Position numbers and translations under genes: made by a program | The notes under the pieces: model-generated | What the model was told of the DNA's origin: nothing | The model's database searches: none | Seen by the model: only the letters and a program-made list of their open reading frames with translations | In this document: piece by piece, positions 53,730 through 63,058 of the stretch | Layout of the letters: the number at the start of each line of letters is the position of its first letter | How positions within the stretch are numbered: the stretch's first letter is position 1 | Assembly (NCBI RefSeq): GCF_014695385.1 | Contig: NZ_JACJOD010000076.1 | Coordinates: 62,001-126,000 of the forward strand | Source: Trichocoleus sp. FACHB-46 | GTDB taxonomy: Bacteria > Cyanobacteriota > Cyanobacteriia > FACHB-46 | DNA: 64,000 nucleotides | Direction: 5' to 3'

Positions 53730-56700
53730 TCACTGTTGCCGCGCTTGCAGCAGAGCAATTTTCACGCTTTCCCACTCTGCCTCCAACTGTAAAACTTGGG
53801 GATGCGTGCTTATCTCCCCTTGATGTCCAATTGTTTCTAGTTGGTTGCAAAGTTCACTAAAAGAGAAGATGCCTAGGAGGTCGCTACTCGACTTGAGGCT
53901 ATGGGCTGCCAGCGCCAATGCTGCTGTATCCGCTTCAGCAATCGCCTGATGCATCGCTGCTAAGCGTCGAGGCACCTCCTCCAAAAAGCAATCAATCATT
54001 TGCAGAAACAGTTCAGAAGCATCTTCACCGACCCGCTCTTGAACTGAGCGCTTCGCCTCGGCGATCGCGATTGCTAATGCAGATGAGGGGAGAGAGGCAG
54101 TGACTTGAGGGGAAACTTGACATTGGCTAAGTGCCCGCACCAGTTCTTTCACCTGCACAGGTTTGCTAATGTAATCGTCCATACCGCAACTCAGGCACTC
54201 TTCGCGATCGCCTTGCATGGCATTTGCGGTCATGGCCACAATCCGGGGGCGATCAGTGGAACCCCATTCTCGGTAGATCGCTTGAGTTGCCGTTAAACCA
54301 TCCATTTCTGGCATTTGCAGGTCCATCAAGATCACATCGTAAGACTGGCGGCGTAAGGCTTCTAAGACTTCTAACCCGTTGCTAGCCAAGTCAGCCCGAT
54401 AACCGAGCCGCCGGAGGAGATGGGTGGCTACCTTTTGATTGGTTACATTATCTTCAGCCAACAGAATCCGTAAGGGTAAGCACTCGGCTAATTGTGAATC
54501 AAAGGGAGAACTAATGGGACTGGACGAGAGAGACGTTGATTTAGTAACCGTGGCCCCAGCAACCGGAGCAACAATCGTGAAGTAGAAGGTGGAGCCTTGC
54601 CCAACCTGACTTTCCACCCATATCTTCCCGCCCATTAGCTCACAAAGCCGCTGGCTAATCACTAAGCCAAGACCTGTACCGCCATACTTACGAGTGGTGG
54701 AAGCATCCACCTGGCTAAAAGACTGAAACAAGCGATGAAGTTGGTTTTGAGGAATGCCAATCCCTGTATCCCTCACCGCAAATCGAATCTCGTACTGGAG
54801 TGACTGTAGGTCTAGAGGTTGCCCTGTCACAGAAACCATGACCTCTCCTACCGGGGTAAACTTGATGGCATTGCTGAGCAAGTTCACCAAGATTTGCTGT
54901 AAGCGAGTCACATCTCCGACGATCGCGCTTGGTACTGTCGGTTCTATGGTGTAGGCTAACTCCAATCCTTTTCCGTAAGCTTTTGGGCTGAGCAAATCTA
55001 GCGCTCGTTCTACACAAGCGCGCACACTCAAGGTTTGCTCCTCCAACTCCAACTTGCCAGACTCAATTTTGGAAAAATCTAAAATGTCATTAATCAGGGT
55101 GAGCAAGGTTTCACCGCTGCTGCGAATCGTTTCGGCAAAATCGCGTTGCTGAGGCGTTAATGGCGTATCGAGTAGCAGACCCGTCAAGCCAATCACGGCG
55201 TTCATGGGGGTGCGAATCTCATGGCTCATGGTGGCCAGAAACTTACTCTTGGCTTCAGTGGCTGCTTCTGCGGCTCGCTTAGTTTCCTCCAGAGAGAAGT
55301 TTTGCTGCTTGAGTTGTTGGCGTTGATGCCGCTCTTGTTCTAGAAGCTGAGCTTGAGCCAAGGCAATCCCTACTTGGTCGGCTACAGCTTCAAGTAACTC
55401 AATTTCATCGGCACTCCAGTCACGACGCTGATCACATTGATGCAAAGTAATGATGCCATTTGGCTCCCCTTGATAAGAGGTGCGGATCGCCAAGATGGAT
55501 TTGATGCGGAACTCCTGACAGAGCGGCAGTAGGTATTGCAAGAGGGGGTTATTATTAACATCCGCAGAGGCGATCGCTCGCTCTTGCGCTAAAACTTGTT
55601 GGGCATGGGGATTGTCATGAATCGGAATGCCGACTTGTAAGAGGGAGGCATAACCAGACTCTAAATATTCGGCTTTGACCTCCAGTTGCCGAGTTGGGGT
55701 AGCCATATAGCCAAGAATCAGACAGCGGTTGGCTTGGAAGGCTCGACCGATTTGAGCGACTGTCGTCTGAAAAATCTGTTCAGGATCGAGACTTTCACGA
55801 ATTCTTTGAGTAATTTCTTTGAGCAACGAAGCCCGATGTAGTTGCTGTCTTAAAGCAGTTGCGGCTTGCTGACGCTCAATTTCACTGCCGCTCCACTGAG
55901 CCATCAGCTTCAACAGTTCTTTATCAACCGGTTGGAATCGTTCTTGAGTCGGCACACGGCTCCAGAAGCACAACACGCCATACATTTCACCCGCAACCAA
56001 GACCCGCATACCAAGATAACTTTCGATTTTGAAGTCGGTATGGCCAGGATGCTGACACCACTGGGATGCACTTGCATGTGGAATAAATAAGGGTTCCGCA
56101 AGTTTGAAGGTCTCTGAGCAGTAAGTTTGTTGAAGTTCAAAGATGGTGCCCGGTGTGACTGAGCCATCTGGAGCCTGGACCGCAATGATTTCGTAGCGAT
56201 CGCCTTGAATATGAGATAGAAAACTAAACTCAAGCTGGAATTGCTGACAGCCGAAAGCCAATAGCTGCTGGAGGCGAGCCTCAAAGCCGAGTTCATGATC
56301 CACACTCAAGTTATATAAAGCGCGAATGGCTGCTGCGCCTTCTCGCAGTTCTCGGGCTGAGCGATTGGACTTTTGCTTGAGATGGACGGCCAAGGCCAAT
56401 ACCCAGGCGAGAGACAGACCACCCAATAAAGTGATCGTCGGGAGCGGAGAATGCATCCGCTCTAGCAGGGCTGGAGTTGGCCAGACCTGGAGCCGCCACG
56501 TAACCCCATACATAGGAAGGCGCGTTGCTCGTCCCCACTGCTTTTGCAGTTGCCTATTCGCAGTTGGGTCCTGGTAGATCTGCTCGTTTCCATCAAAAAT
56601 TGCTACTGCGAAGCCCGACACATCTTTTTGCGTCAAAATGTTATCGATGAGCGTTTGAGTTCGGTACGTGGCAGCAATAAACCCATCAAACTGGGTTGGT

Positions 56701-57239
56701 TGAGGAAAGATGGGCACATATAATTGAAAGCCTTTACCACCTTGGGCTAAGTCAATCTCATGAGTCATCCGAATTCTTTGTTGGTCCCGCGCGGCTATGA
56801 GAGCCTGACGCTGCCATGAGTCAGAGCCAAGATTGAGGTTGAGCGCAGCTTCGTTTCCCTTCAGGGGGGCAATCCAGCGCACCTGAAGATTTGGATCTAT
56901 CCAGGCGATCGCTTGGTAACTCTTAAAGTGCTCTAGATTTAAGTTGGCGTTAAACTCCCACTCTTCCTGAGGCGGCTTACCCCCATGCTCCCACCGCTTA
57001 GCGATACGTACCAATGCCAATACTTTCGGCTGAATCTTTTCCTGAATCTCTAGCTTGAGCTTGGCTGCCTCTTGATCAACCGCACGTTGAATCTGGATTC
57101 CCTCTTGCTTCACGAGCGCCTGCCAAAGCCAAAGGCTAGCAGCTGAGGTGCTCAGACCCACTGCCAACGGCAATACAAACAATGAAGCCAGCGCGCGCTT
57201 TTGCAGCATGCCGAGAATTGCTAGCGGCCGAGTCAGCAT
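53730..57239 (-). CDS. Membrane hybrid histidine kinase (CHASE-GAF-GAF-HK-REC-Hpt)
   Basis: The 1169-residue protein has TM1 (about 19-40) and an extracytoplasmic region to about 270 resembling a CHASE domain ([20 protein letters not shown]). TM2 ([20 protein letters not shown]) follows, then two GAF domains (about 310-635). HisKA ([20 protein letters not shown]), HATPase ([19 protein letters not shown]), a receiver ([13 protein letters not shown], Asp in [12 protein letters not shown]) and a C-terminal Hpt domain ([15 protein letters not shown]) complete it. A full phosphorelay is thus contained in one chain, and the final phosphate should pass to a separate regulator. The gene converges on the phytochrome-like kinase gene (44-bp gap). 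The GAFs lack a bilin Cys-His. Confidence 0.92.
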   Translation of the reverse strand: MLTRPLAILGMLQKRALASLFVLPLAVGLSTSAASLWLWQALVKQEGIQIQRAVDQEAAKLKLEIQEKIQPKVLALVRIAKRWEHGGKPPQEEWEFNANLNLEHFKSYQAIAWIDPNLQVRWIAPLKGNEAALNLNLGSDSWQRQALIAARDQQRIRMTHEIDLAQGGKGFQLYVPIFPQPTQFDGFIAATYRTQTLIDNILTQKDVSGFAVAIFDGNEQIYQDPTANRQLQKQWGRATRLPMYGVTWRLQVWPTPALLERMHSPLPTITLLGGLSLAWVLALAVHLKQKSNRSARELREGAAAIRALYNLSVDHELGFEARLQQLLAFGCQQFQLEFSFLSHIQGDRYEIIAVQAPDGSVTPGTIFELQQTYCSETFKLAEPLFIPHASASQWCQHPGHTDFKIESYLGMRVLVAGEMYGVLCFWSRVPTQERFQPVDKELLKLMAQWSGSEIERQQAATALRQQLHRASLLKEITQRIRESLDPEQIFQTTVAQIGRAFQANRCLILGYMATPTRQLEVKAEYLESGYASLLQVGIPIHDNPHAQQVLAQERAIASADVNNNPLLQYLLPLCQEFRIKSILAIRTSYQGEPNGIITLHQCDQRRDWSADEIELLEAVADQVGIALAQAQLLEQERHQRQQLKQQNFSLEETKRAAEAATEAKSKFLATMSHEIRTPMNAVIGLTGLLLDTPLTPQQRDFAETIRSSGETLLTLINDILDFSKIESGKLELEEQTLSVRACVERALDLLSPKAYGKGLELAYTIEPTVPSAIVGDVTRLQQILVNLLSNAIKFTPVGEVMVSVTGQPLDLQSLQYEIRFAVRDTGIGIPQNQLHRLFQSFSQVDASTTRKYGGTGLGLVISQRLCELMGGKIWVESQVGQGSTFYFTIVAPVAGATVTKSTSLSSSPISSPFDSQLAECLPLRILLAEDNVTNQKVATHLLRRLGYRADLASNGLEVLEALRRQSYDVILMDLQMPEMDGLTATQAIYREWGSTDRPRIVAMTANAMQGDREECLSCGMDDYISKPVQVKELVRALSQCQVSPQVTASLPSSALAIAIAEAKRSVQERVGEDASELFLQMIDCFLEEVPRRLAAMHQAIAEADTAALALAAHSLKSSSDLLGIFSFSELCNQLETIGHQGEISTHPQVLQLEAEWESVKIALLQARQQ

Positions 57240-57541
57240 CTTCTCAAGATTTTGGTTGCATAGAAATACTTTTCCCCACCAAGGCTGACTGAATCACTGT
57301 AGGTTGTGAATATCGAAACAAAACGCAACACCGCTGGGATGGGTGCTGCGTCAAAATGCTGTAGGTTTGGGGCAAAATCGTACGAACTTCGGGTCTTTCC
57401 TGCTTGTGGTGAAGGTTGAGCGCCACTGCTCATCTACAACATCGTAGCATCAGTCAATTTGGATCAGCTTTTGGCGGACGCAGGCGTAGAACAGCAGGAG
57501 GCCCAGTGGGCTAGGACACACAGCGAGTTGAGCCGCTCGGC
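57240..57541. other. Intergenic region without a supported gene
   Basis: Two overlapping minus-strand frames of 60 and 66 codons end at 57244 and 57233, but neither has a recognisable family or ribosome-binding site and they exclude each other. No repeat or strong hairpin was seen. Confidence 0.4.
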
Positions 57542-57805
57542 TTACCTACTCCGGGCCGAACGCTCGTAGAATTCTCGGGTGCTGGTCTCTAGCTCTGAAC
57601 CACTGGTTAACGGAATCAGGCTAAAGGGCGCGAATAAAAATAGGATGAGTGAGAAGAGGGAGACCTGCCTGCCAGATGTGGGTGAGATAGGTTTTGCGGT
57701 CCGGGGAGCCTGGAGGTAGGAGGTGATAGCTAAAGTCACAACCCAAATACTGAGTAGTGCCACAGCAATGGCCAAGATTGGTAGCAGCATAGAGCCTTCC
57801 AGCAT
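57542..57805 (-). CDS. Small membrane protein of unknown function
   Basis: The 87-residue product has two hydrophobic helices (LLPILAIAVALLSIWVVTLA and VSLFSLILFLFAPFSLIPL) separated by a Pro/Thr-rich loop. It ends in a charged tail (TREFYERSARSR). The helices and charge pattern fit a small integral membrane protein with both ends cytoplasmic. A second in-frame ATG five codons in, just before LLPILAI, is an equally good start. No family is recognised and the gene stands alone. Confidence 0.5.
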   Translation of the reverse strand: MLEGSMLLPILAIAVALLSIWVVTLAITSYLQAPRTAKPISPTSGRQVSLFSLILFLFAPFSLIPLTSGSELETSTREFYERSARSR

Positions 57806-58294
57806 TAGTACTTCTGTGGTTTATGTTTGCCACCATAACGAGGTCAAACTGTACCTGCAACATTTCTTAATAGAAAAGCCAATTTGTAATATTTAGATAC
57901 AACTCTCTTAGAAATCGCTCCTAATTTCTATCTCTCCACGATCATGGCTGAAGAGACAGGAGCTTGAAGTCTATCTCTCTACTTGGCTGTGAGGTCTAGA
58001 ACCCATTGATAAGAATCCGCCACGTCTTAAAGCGTTTATGAGAAGTTCGATTGCAAGCACCTCCTGACTTCCATACCGTCTGTACCTAAACAGATGAGTT
58101 GGAATGACTTCTGCATTTTCTCACTTACATCTGTCACGCGTTGGAATTGCTTTGATTCTGAAACCCCTCAAATGATAGAGGGCTGTCTCTCTATAGGTCC
58201 GCTACCTTGTCTAGGACGATGGCAAGCTCATTCATGAGCCTGTTGCAAGGGTGGTTCCATCCATACCTTGCTGCACCCATTTCTAGGTGACACC
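57806..58294. other. Intergenic region, no gene seen
   Basis: About 490 bp with scattered stops in all frames. A small hairpin ATAGAG...CTCTAT lies at 58175-58194, about 100 bp before the TPR gene. Nothing else of note. Confidence 0.45.
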
Positions 58295-58861
58295 ATGAAC
58301 CGTATTTCTTCAGTGCTAACGACTTTGGGCCTAGCTGCCACTCTAATTGGTATGCCCTCGGTCGTTCAAGCTTACCCCACGACTGCAATCACCGCTCCCA
58401 TGGGGTCTGTCGATGCTTATAACGAAGGCGTGTACCAAGCTCAGCAAGGCAACTACTCTAAGGCGATCGCTAACTGGAGTCAAGCGATCGCGTTCAATCC
58501 GCAATTCCCTGAAGCTCACTACAACCGGGGGCTTGCTCACTTAATGTTGGGCGATGCGTCAGCAGCGATCGCAGATTTTGACCGCACCCTAGAGATTAAC
58601 CCCCAGGACGGAGATGCTTACAACAACCGGGGTCTAGCGCATCAAGCGCTGGGTAATGAGTCTCAGGCGATTGCAGACTTCACTCAAGCCCTCCAGATAA
58701 ATCCTCAGGATGCTGAAGCCTACCAGAATCGAGGCTTTGCTCGGCTGAGCTTAGGAGATAAAGCTGGAGCGATTCGGGATGCTCGGCAAGCCTCGGCTCT
58801 ATTCTTAGCGCAAGGCAATCCTCAGGAAGCGCTGCGTAGCGTTTCCTCAGACACGCTTTAG
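58295..58861 (+). CDS. Secreted TPR-repeat protein
   Basis: From the ATG at 58295 the 188-residue product has a cleavable signal peptide (VLTTLGLAATLIGMPSVVQA). Four tetratricopeptide units of 34 residues follow: YNEGVYQAQQGNYSKAIANW, then AHYNRGLAHLMLGDASAAIA, then YNNRGLAHQALGNESQAIAD, then a last YQNRGFARLSLGDKAGAI. Such periplasmic or lumenal TPR proteins serve as scaffolds, often for photosystem assembly or cell-envelope complexes; the partner is unknown. The frame is open nine codons upstream, but the signal peptide places the start at 58295. Confidence 0.87.
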   Translation: MNRISSVLTTLGLAATLIGMPSVVQAYPTTAITAPMGSVDAYNEGVYQAQQGNYSKAIANWSQAIAFNPQFPEAHYNRGLAHLMLGDASAAIADFDRTLEINPQDGDAYNNRGLAHQALGNESQAIADFTQALQINPQDAEAYQNRGFARLSLGDKAGAIRDARQASALFLAQGNPQEALRSVSSDTL

Positions 58862-58915
58862 GAGAGTGAGGGGGATGGCTCTAGCTTTTCCCCTTTCAGT
58901 CAGGATTAACTTTTG

Positions 58916-59608
58916 CTAAATCTCGAAGTTGAAGCCTTTTTCCCTGAGTTGGTGATATTTGGCTGCATCGAACTGATAGAGTCGGGCGGCTCGATGCGCA
59001 ACATCGGTTTGAGTTTCGTCTAGTTCAACCAAGAGATTCATCTTTAGAAGCTTCTTGCGAAAGTTGCGTTTATCGAGCCGCACGCCCAACACAGTTTCGT
59101 AAAGAGTTTGAAGTTGGGAGAGAGTGAATTTTTGGGGAAGTAATTCAAAGCCGATCGGCTCATAGCGAACTTTGCCTTTGAGTCGAGCGATCGCTATATC
59201 AACAATTTGCGCATGGTCAAAGGCCAGCGAAGGGAGATGGGAGATCGAAAACCAGGCTGCTTCGCTGGCATCGGTCGTGGCTTCGAGAGCATGCTCTCTG
59301 AGATTAACTAAGGCATAGTAAGCAACGGTGACAACGCGCTCACGGGGATCGCGATCGATCGCCCCAAATGTATATAACTGCTCTAGAAATACATCTTGTA
59401 GTCCTGTTTCTTCCTGTAGCTCTCGACGAGCCGCCGTATCAATGGATTCGTCAATTCGGACAAAACCGCCGGGAAGTGCCCATTGCTCCTGAAAGGGAGG
59501 TAGGTTGCGTCGGATCAGCATTACTTGCAGGTTATTCGGCTCATCCAGCCCAAATATTACGCAGTCTATAGCCAAGTTGGGGCGGGAATATGAGTACAGG
59601 TAGGTCAT
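58916..59608 (-). CDS. NrtR-like Nudix transcriptional regulator
   Basis: The 230-residue protein combines an N-terminal Nudix domain with a C-terminal winged helix. The Nudix box is visible as [20 protein letters not shown] followed by ETGL, so the catalytic REXXEE core is mostly kept. The winged helix reads [20 protein letters not shown] then [16 protein letters not shown]. This architecture is that of NrtR regulators, which sense ADP-ribose and repress NAD synthesis or salvage genes. Its divergent neighbour is a nicotinamidase-like hydrolase, which fits NAD control. An intact Nudix box means enzyme activity is also possible. Confidence 0.85.
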   Translation of the reverse strand: MTYLYSYSRPNLAIDCVIFGLDEPNNLQVMLIRRNLPPFQEQWALPGGFVRIDESIDTAARRELQEETGLQDVFLEQLYTFGAIDRDPRERVVTVAYYALVNLREHALEATTDASEAAWFSISHLPSLAFDHAQIVDIAIARLKGKVRYEPIGFELLPQKFTLSQLQTLYETVLGVRLDKRNFRKKLLKMNLLVELDETQTDVAHRAARLYQFDAAKYHQLREKGFNFEI

Positions 59609-59655
59609 AGATTGACATTGTGTATTTTTGACATTAAGCTTGTTGTTATAGGTAC

Positions 59656-59668
59656 ACTATCCCATAGT
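59656..59668. promoter_or_regulatory. Candidate operator between nrtR-like and nicotinamidase-like genes
   Basis: The inverted repeat ACTAT-ccc-ATAGT lies 33 bp before the hydrolase start and 47 bp before the Nudix gene start. A direct repeat TTGACATT occurs at 59612 and 59628; the second could be a -35 for the hydrolase gene, placing the palindrome over the -10. It is a plausible site for the divergently encoded regulator. Confidence 0.5.
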
Positions 59669-59701
59669 AGAGACCCAAATTAAATTAGTGGGTGGCTTGG
59701 A

Positions 59702-60736
59702 ATGACAACTCAAACACAACTGCCGATTCCTCCCCACTTTGCTACTCAGCGCGTCGGTGAGGTGTGGCGCGTTCCTTATCAAGAGCGAGCAGTGCAGGCG
59801 AAAGCATGGGCTAAGCAGCAGGGGTTACAACCAGCCGCCAAAGATCAGACACGCATTTGCTTAATGGCGATCGATGTACAAAATACCTTCTGTATCCCTG
59901 ATTTTGAACTGTTTGTGGGCGGGCGATCGGGCAATGGGGCTGTGGAAGACAACGGGCGATTGTGCGAATTCATCTATCGCAATTTGGACGTGATCACCGA
60001 GATTGCGCCAACCATGGACACCCACACAGCGATGCAGATTTTTCATCCTAGCTTTTGGGTGAATGGTGCTGGAGATCATCCCGCTCCCATGACCATGATT
60101 TCTTTATCGGAAGTGCAGCAGGGTATTTGGCAGGTAAATCCTGCGATCGCCTACAGCCTCACTCAAGGCAACTACATGCTGCTAGAACGCTTTGCCTTGC
60201 ACTATACCCAGCGCCTCAGCGACAACGGCAAATATCCTCTGACCATTTGGCCTTATCACGCCATGCTGGGCGGTATTGGACATGCGCTGGTTTCTGCTGT
60301 AGAGGAAGCCTGCTTCTTTCACGCGATCGCCCGTAACAGTCAAACTAATTTTGAGATCAAAGGGGGAAATCCCTTAACCGAGAACTATTCAGTGCTGCGT
60401 CCTGAAGTACTTGATAACCCTGACGGTCACCCGATTGCCCAGAAGAACACCCACTTGATTCAAAAACTACTGGAGTTTGATGCGGTAATCATTGCTGGAC
60501 AGGCCAAAAGCCATTGTGTAGCCTGGACAGTTGATGATTTGCTCAGCGAAATCCAGACCCAAGACCCCAGTCTGGCTAAAAAGGTTTATCTGCTGGAGGA
60601 TTGCACTTCGCCGGTTGTAGTTCCTGGGGTTGTTGATTTCACGGAGCAAGCGAATGCTGCGTTTCAACGCTTTGCCGACGCAGGCATGCATGTAGTGAAA
60701 TCTACAGATCCGATCGCGCTCAGGCGCCAAAATTAG
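59702..60736 (+). CDS. Nicotinamidase/isochorismatase-family cysteine hydrolase
   Basis: The 344-residue protein carries the family catalytic Asp in [11 protein letters not shown] (Asp58). The metal-site pattern DxH...H is in [16 protein letters not shown] (Asp106, His108, His115), and the catalytic Cys in [16 protein letters not shown] (Cys272). It is about 130 residues longer than PncA, with extra sequence between the metal site and the Cys. The divergent NrtR-like regulator suggests a role in NAD salvage (nicotinamide to nicotinate). Isochorismatase-like activity on another amide is the alternative. Confidence 0.83.
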   Translation: MTTQTQLPIPPHFATQRVGEVWRVPYQERAVQAKAWAKQQGLQPAAKDQTRICLMAIDVQNTFCIPDFELFVGGRSGNGAVEDNGRLCEFIYRNLDVITEIAPTMDTHTAMQIFHPSFWVNGAGDHPAPMTMISLSEVQQGIWQVNPAIAYSLTQGNYMLLERFALHYTQRLSDNGKYPLTIWPYHAMLGGIGHALVSAVEEACFFHAIARNSQTNFEIKGGNPLTENYSVLRPEVLDNPDGHPIAQKNTHLIQKLLEFDAVIIAGQAKSHCVAWTVDDLLSEIQTQDPSLAKKVYLLEDCTSPVVVPGVVDFTEQANAAFQRFADAGMHVVKSTDPIALRRQN

Positions 60737-60777
60737 CAGAATGAGAGGCGATCGCTCCCCTGATTACTAAGACGACA

Positions 60778-60990
60778 TTACTGAGGCTCTACTAGGCGTT
60801 TGAGGCGCAGGTAGGCTTCCTCAGGGGTGAGGGGTTCTGATTCCGTTTCATTGGGAATGTAAAACTGGCGGCTATCGGGAAAATGACGCACCACGAAGCT
60901 GGGAATTAAGCCTAACTTCATGGCTTCATAGCCTAATTGCTCTGCTGTTTCGGCTAGGGTAAATTCGTCGTGGAAGTGGCGCTCAGTCAT
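60778..60990 (-). CDS. Unknown 70-aa protein
   Basis: The 70-residue product is acidic and soluble (MTERHFHDEFTLAETAEQLG, ending RLKRLVEPQ). It has a helix, a short beta hairpin (SFVVRHFPDSRQFYIPN) and a final helix with EEAYLRLK. The size and codon use are like neighbouring genes. No family is recognised. It converges on the hydrolase gene, with 41 bp between stops. Confidence 0.6.
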   Translation of the reverse strand: MTERHFHDEFTLAETAEQLGYEAMKLGLIPSFVVRHFPDSRQFYIPNETESEPLTPEEAYLRLKRLVEPQ

Positions 60991-61257
60991 GATGAATCCT
61001 AACTCCTACAAACCACAGCAGTAGTCTTTGGTAGACTTTACCACATTAGATTTGTGGGTTTCTGTTGGTTAGGCTTTACCCAGCTACCTAGAAGGTTAGT
61101 TGAGGCTTGTGAAATTGGATTCGCTCTCCCTTCCGCTGGTCTAAGAAGGTTGTAAGAAATGGCGTCTATGCCAAACGGACTCTGTCTTAGGGCAGTTTGG
61201 CCTGTGAGATAAATGAAGTAGAAATTAGGATGATAAATCTCGTGAAAACTGTGTTCT

Positions 61258-61680
61258 ATGAAATCAATGACTAAAGTCTTTTCTATAGTTGGACGCTGGA
61301 CAGCTACTATTCTATTTTGTGCATCAGCGATCGCTTTCGTTTGGCAAGGTGCGTTCTTCTCGAACACGAGCGCAATGGCCGCTCCTGCTGCCACCTTAAT
61401 CGCGACATCCGATACAGGTGAGCAAGTTAAGAAAGAAAACAAGAGTTTTGTGAAAGATGCGGCAGAGAAAGTGAAAGAAACTGCCAACAAAAATGCGAGT
61501 CGGGTTGAGGACGCAACTGATGGTAGCGCCAACCCGATCCAGCGCAAGGCTCAGAGAGATGTAGCTCGCATTGAGAAAAGAGCCGATGAAGATGCAGCTC
61601 GGACTCAAAAGGCGATCGACAACAACGTGAATGCAGTTGAACGTGCGGTTGACAGCATCAAAGGTGTCTTCGGTAAGTAG
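61258..61680 (+). CDS. Secreted LEA-like / low-temperature-induced-type protein
   Basis: The 140-residue protein has an N-terminal signal or anchor helix (residues 10-30, ending SAMAAPAA). A highly charged, Ala/Lys/Asp-rich amphipathic region follows, with recurring units such as VKDAAEKVKETANKNASRVE and VARIEKRADEDAARTQKAID. It has no cysteine beyond the signal region and no globular core. Such low-complexity helices occur in cyanobacterial low-temperature-induced and LEA-like stress proteins, which are disordered until membranes or drying induce helix. The family call is by resemblance only. A strong terminator follows at 61709. Confidence 0.72.
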   Translation: MKSMTKVFSIVGRWTATILFCASAIAFVWQGAFFSNTSAMAAPAATLIATSDTGEQVKKENKSFVKDAAEKVKETANKNASRVEDATDGSANPIQRKAQRDVARIEKRADEDAARTQKAIDNNVNAVERAVDSIKGVFGK

Positions 61681-61708
61681 ACAATAAATAGCAACTTCTT
61701 GATTAGAG

Positions 61709-61751
61709 AGCGATGGAGAACTGAGTCTAACTAGTTCTCCATCGCTTTTTT
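61709..61751 (+). terminator. Strong rho-independent terminator
   Basis: AGCGATGGAGAACT (61709-61722) pairs perfectly over 14 bp with AGTTCTCCATCGCT (61733-61746) around a ten-base loop, followed by a T-tract to 61751. It closes the LEA-like gene. Confidence 0.93.
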
Positions 61752-62009
61752 AATGGTCAGCTATGCAGCGCGGGCTTTGAAGCTGAGAATGGCACCGAAT
61801 TAGAGAATGGCAGCGATCGCCCTTGTGCAATCTCTGGGTGACGTAGGCAGGATAATAACAACGGTTTGTAGCTATTCCAAGTCGTAGCTTCATCTGGCAA
61901 ACTCCAGACGGTAGCTTTTAGTACAACGAGCGATGAAGCGTGGGCGGTATACCAATACACGAAGCCTTAATGTGCTTTCCATCGTTTCTGTTGGGTTGGG
62001 CGAACAAGT
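61752..62009. other. Intergenic region before the desaturase gene
   Basis: The 258 bp after the terminator hold no supported gene. A minus-strand frame of 67 codons (61757-61960) has no recognisable family. The desaturase promoter is presumably in the last 100 bp, but no clear -10/-35 pair was identified. Confidence 0.4.
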
Positions 62010-62984
62010 ATGTCTACGCTGGATAGGGCTATTTCTGCATCTGTGCCGCCGGATGCTTCTGAGCATGCGGAAGCCTGGCACGTAAAACCAAGTCCAATTT
62101 TGTCAGTACGAGAGTTGCTGGAGTTGAATGAGCGATCGGATCGCCAAGGCTGGCAGCAATTAAGCAGACATCTAACAGTAATGGTGGCTAGCGGTGCTAT
62201 CTGGGGTTTGAGTTGGGCGCACTGGTGGATAGCAATTCCAGCATTGGTGGTTTACGGTTTTAGTCTGGCATCGATGTTTGCACCTATGCATGAGTGTGCG
62301 CATCGGACGGCATTTGTTAGTCACCCGGTGAATGATGCAGTGGCATGGCTAGCCGGGGTGTTGTCGTTCTACAACAGCACATTCTATCGGCGCTATCACA
62401 AGTGGCATCATCGCTATACTCAAATCCCTGGAAAAGATCCGGAGTTGGAGGATATCCCACCGACCAACTGGATGAACTACCTCTGGCAGATGAGTGGCAT
62501 TCCCTGGTGGATGGGGAAGGGACGGAGACATATTCAGACTGCGCTCGGACAGTTTGAGGGATGTCCGTATATTTCTGAAACAGCGCGAGGAGAAGTGACG
62601 CGATCGATTCGGTGGCAGTTGGCCGTCTATGGCGGCGCGATCGCCCTTTCCATCGCTGTTCAACAACCCTGGTTCTTCATCTACTGGCTGTTGCCACTGG
62701 TGGTAGGACAACCAATCTTGCGCTTCGTTTTGCTGGCAGAGCACACAGGTTGCACCCAGGATGGCAATTCTCTGAGTAATACACGCACCACGCTGACAAT
62801 GTGGCCGATGCGATTGTTGATGTGGAATATGCCGTTCCATGCGGAGCATCATCTCTACGCATCGATCCCCTTTCATGCTTTACCTAAAGCCCACGAAAAG
62901 TTAGCAGGGCAGTTCACTGAAGTAAGACCGGGATATGTGGCAGCCAACCGCCACATTGCTGCTCGGTTTGATGAGGCTGCCTGA
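62010..62984 (+). CDS. Membrane fatty acid desaturase-family protein
   Basis: The 324-residue protein has the three histidine boxes of membrane di-iron desaturases: HECAH in FAPMHECAHRTAF, HKWHH in RRYHKWHHRYTQ, and HAEHH in MPFHAEHHLYASIPFHALPK. Hydrophobic pairs of helices precede and separate the boxes. A substrate-determining assignment (acyl lipid, carotenoid or other) is not possible from sequence. It lies 74 bp upstream of the GlnT-like gene on the same strand, so the two may be cotranscribed. That pairing hints at a substrate outside ordinary membrane lipids, but this is inference. Confidence 0.88.
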   Translation: MSTLDRAISASVPPDASEHAEAWHVKPSPILSVRELLELNERSDRQGWQQLSRHLTVMVASGAIWGLSWAHWWIAIPALVVYGFSLASMFAPMHECAHRTAFVSHPVNDAVAWLAGVLSFYNSTFYRRYHKWHHRYTQIPGKDPELEDIPPTNWMNYLWQMSGIPWWMGKGRRHIQTALGQFEGCPYISETARGEVTRSIRWQLAVYGGAIALSIAVQQPWFFIYWLLPLVVGQPILRFVLLAEHTGCTQDGNSLSNTRTTLTMWPMRLLMWNMPFHAEHHLYASIPFHALPKAHEKLAGQFTEVRPGYVAANRHIAARFDEAA

Positions 62985-63058
62985 GTAGTTGGACCAGATG
63001 CTAGACGGCGGAGCACTGTTTTGCTCCAGTGCTAACCCTCTTTTTAGGAAAACCCCAC

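Noticed and set aside
57233-57433. 66-codon and 60-codon minus-strand frames upstream of the CHASE kinase
   Set aside because: They overlap each other and neither has a start signal or recognisable family.
61038-61547. 169-codon minus-strand frame
   Set aside because: It is antisense to the LEA-like gene, whose signal peptide, charge pattern and terminator support the plus strand.
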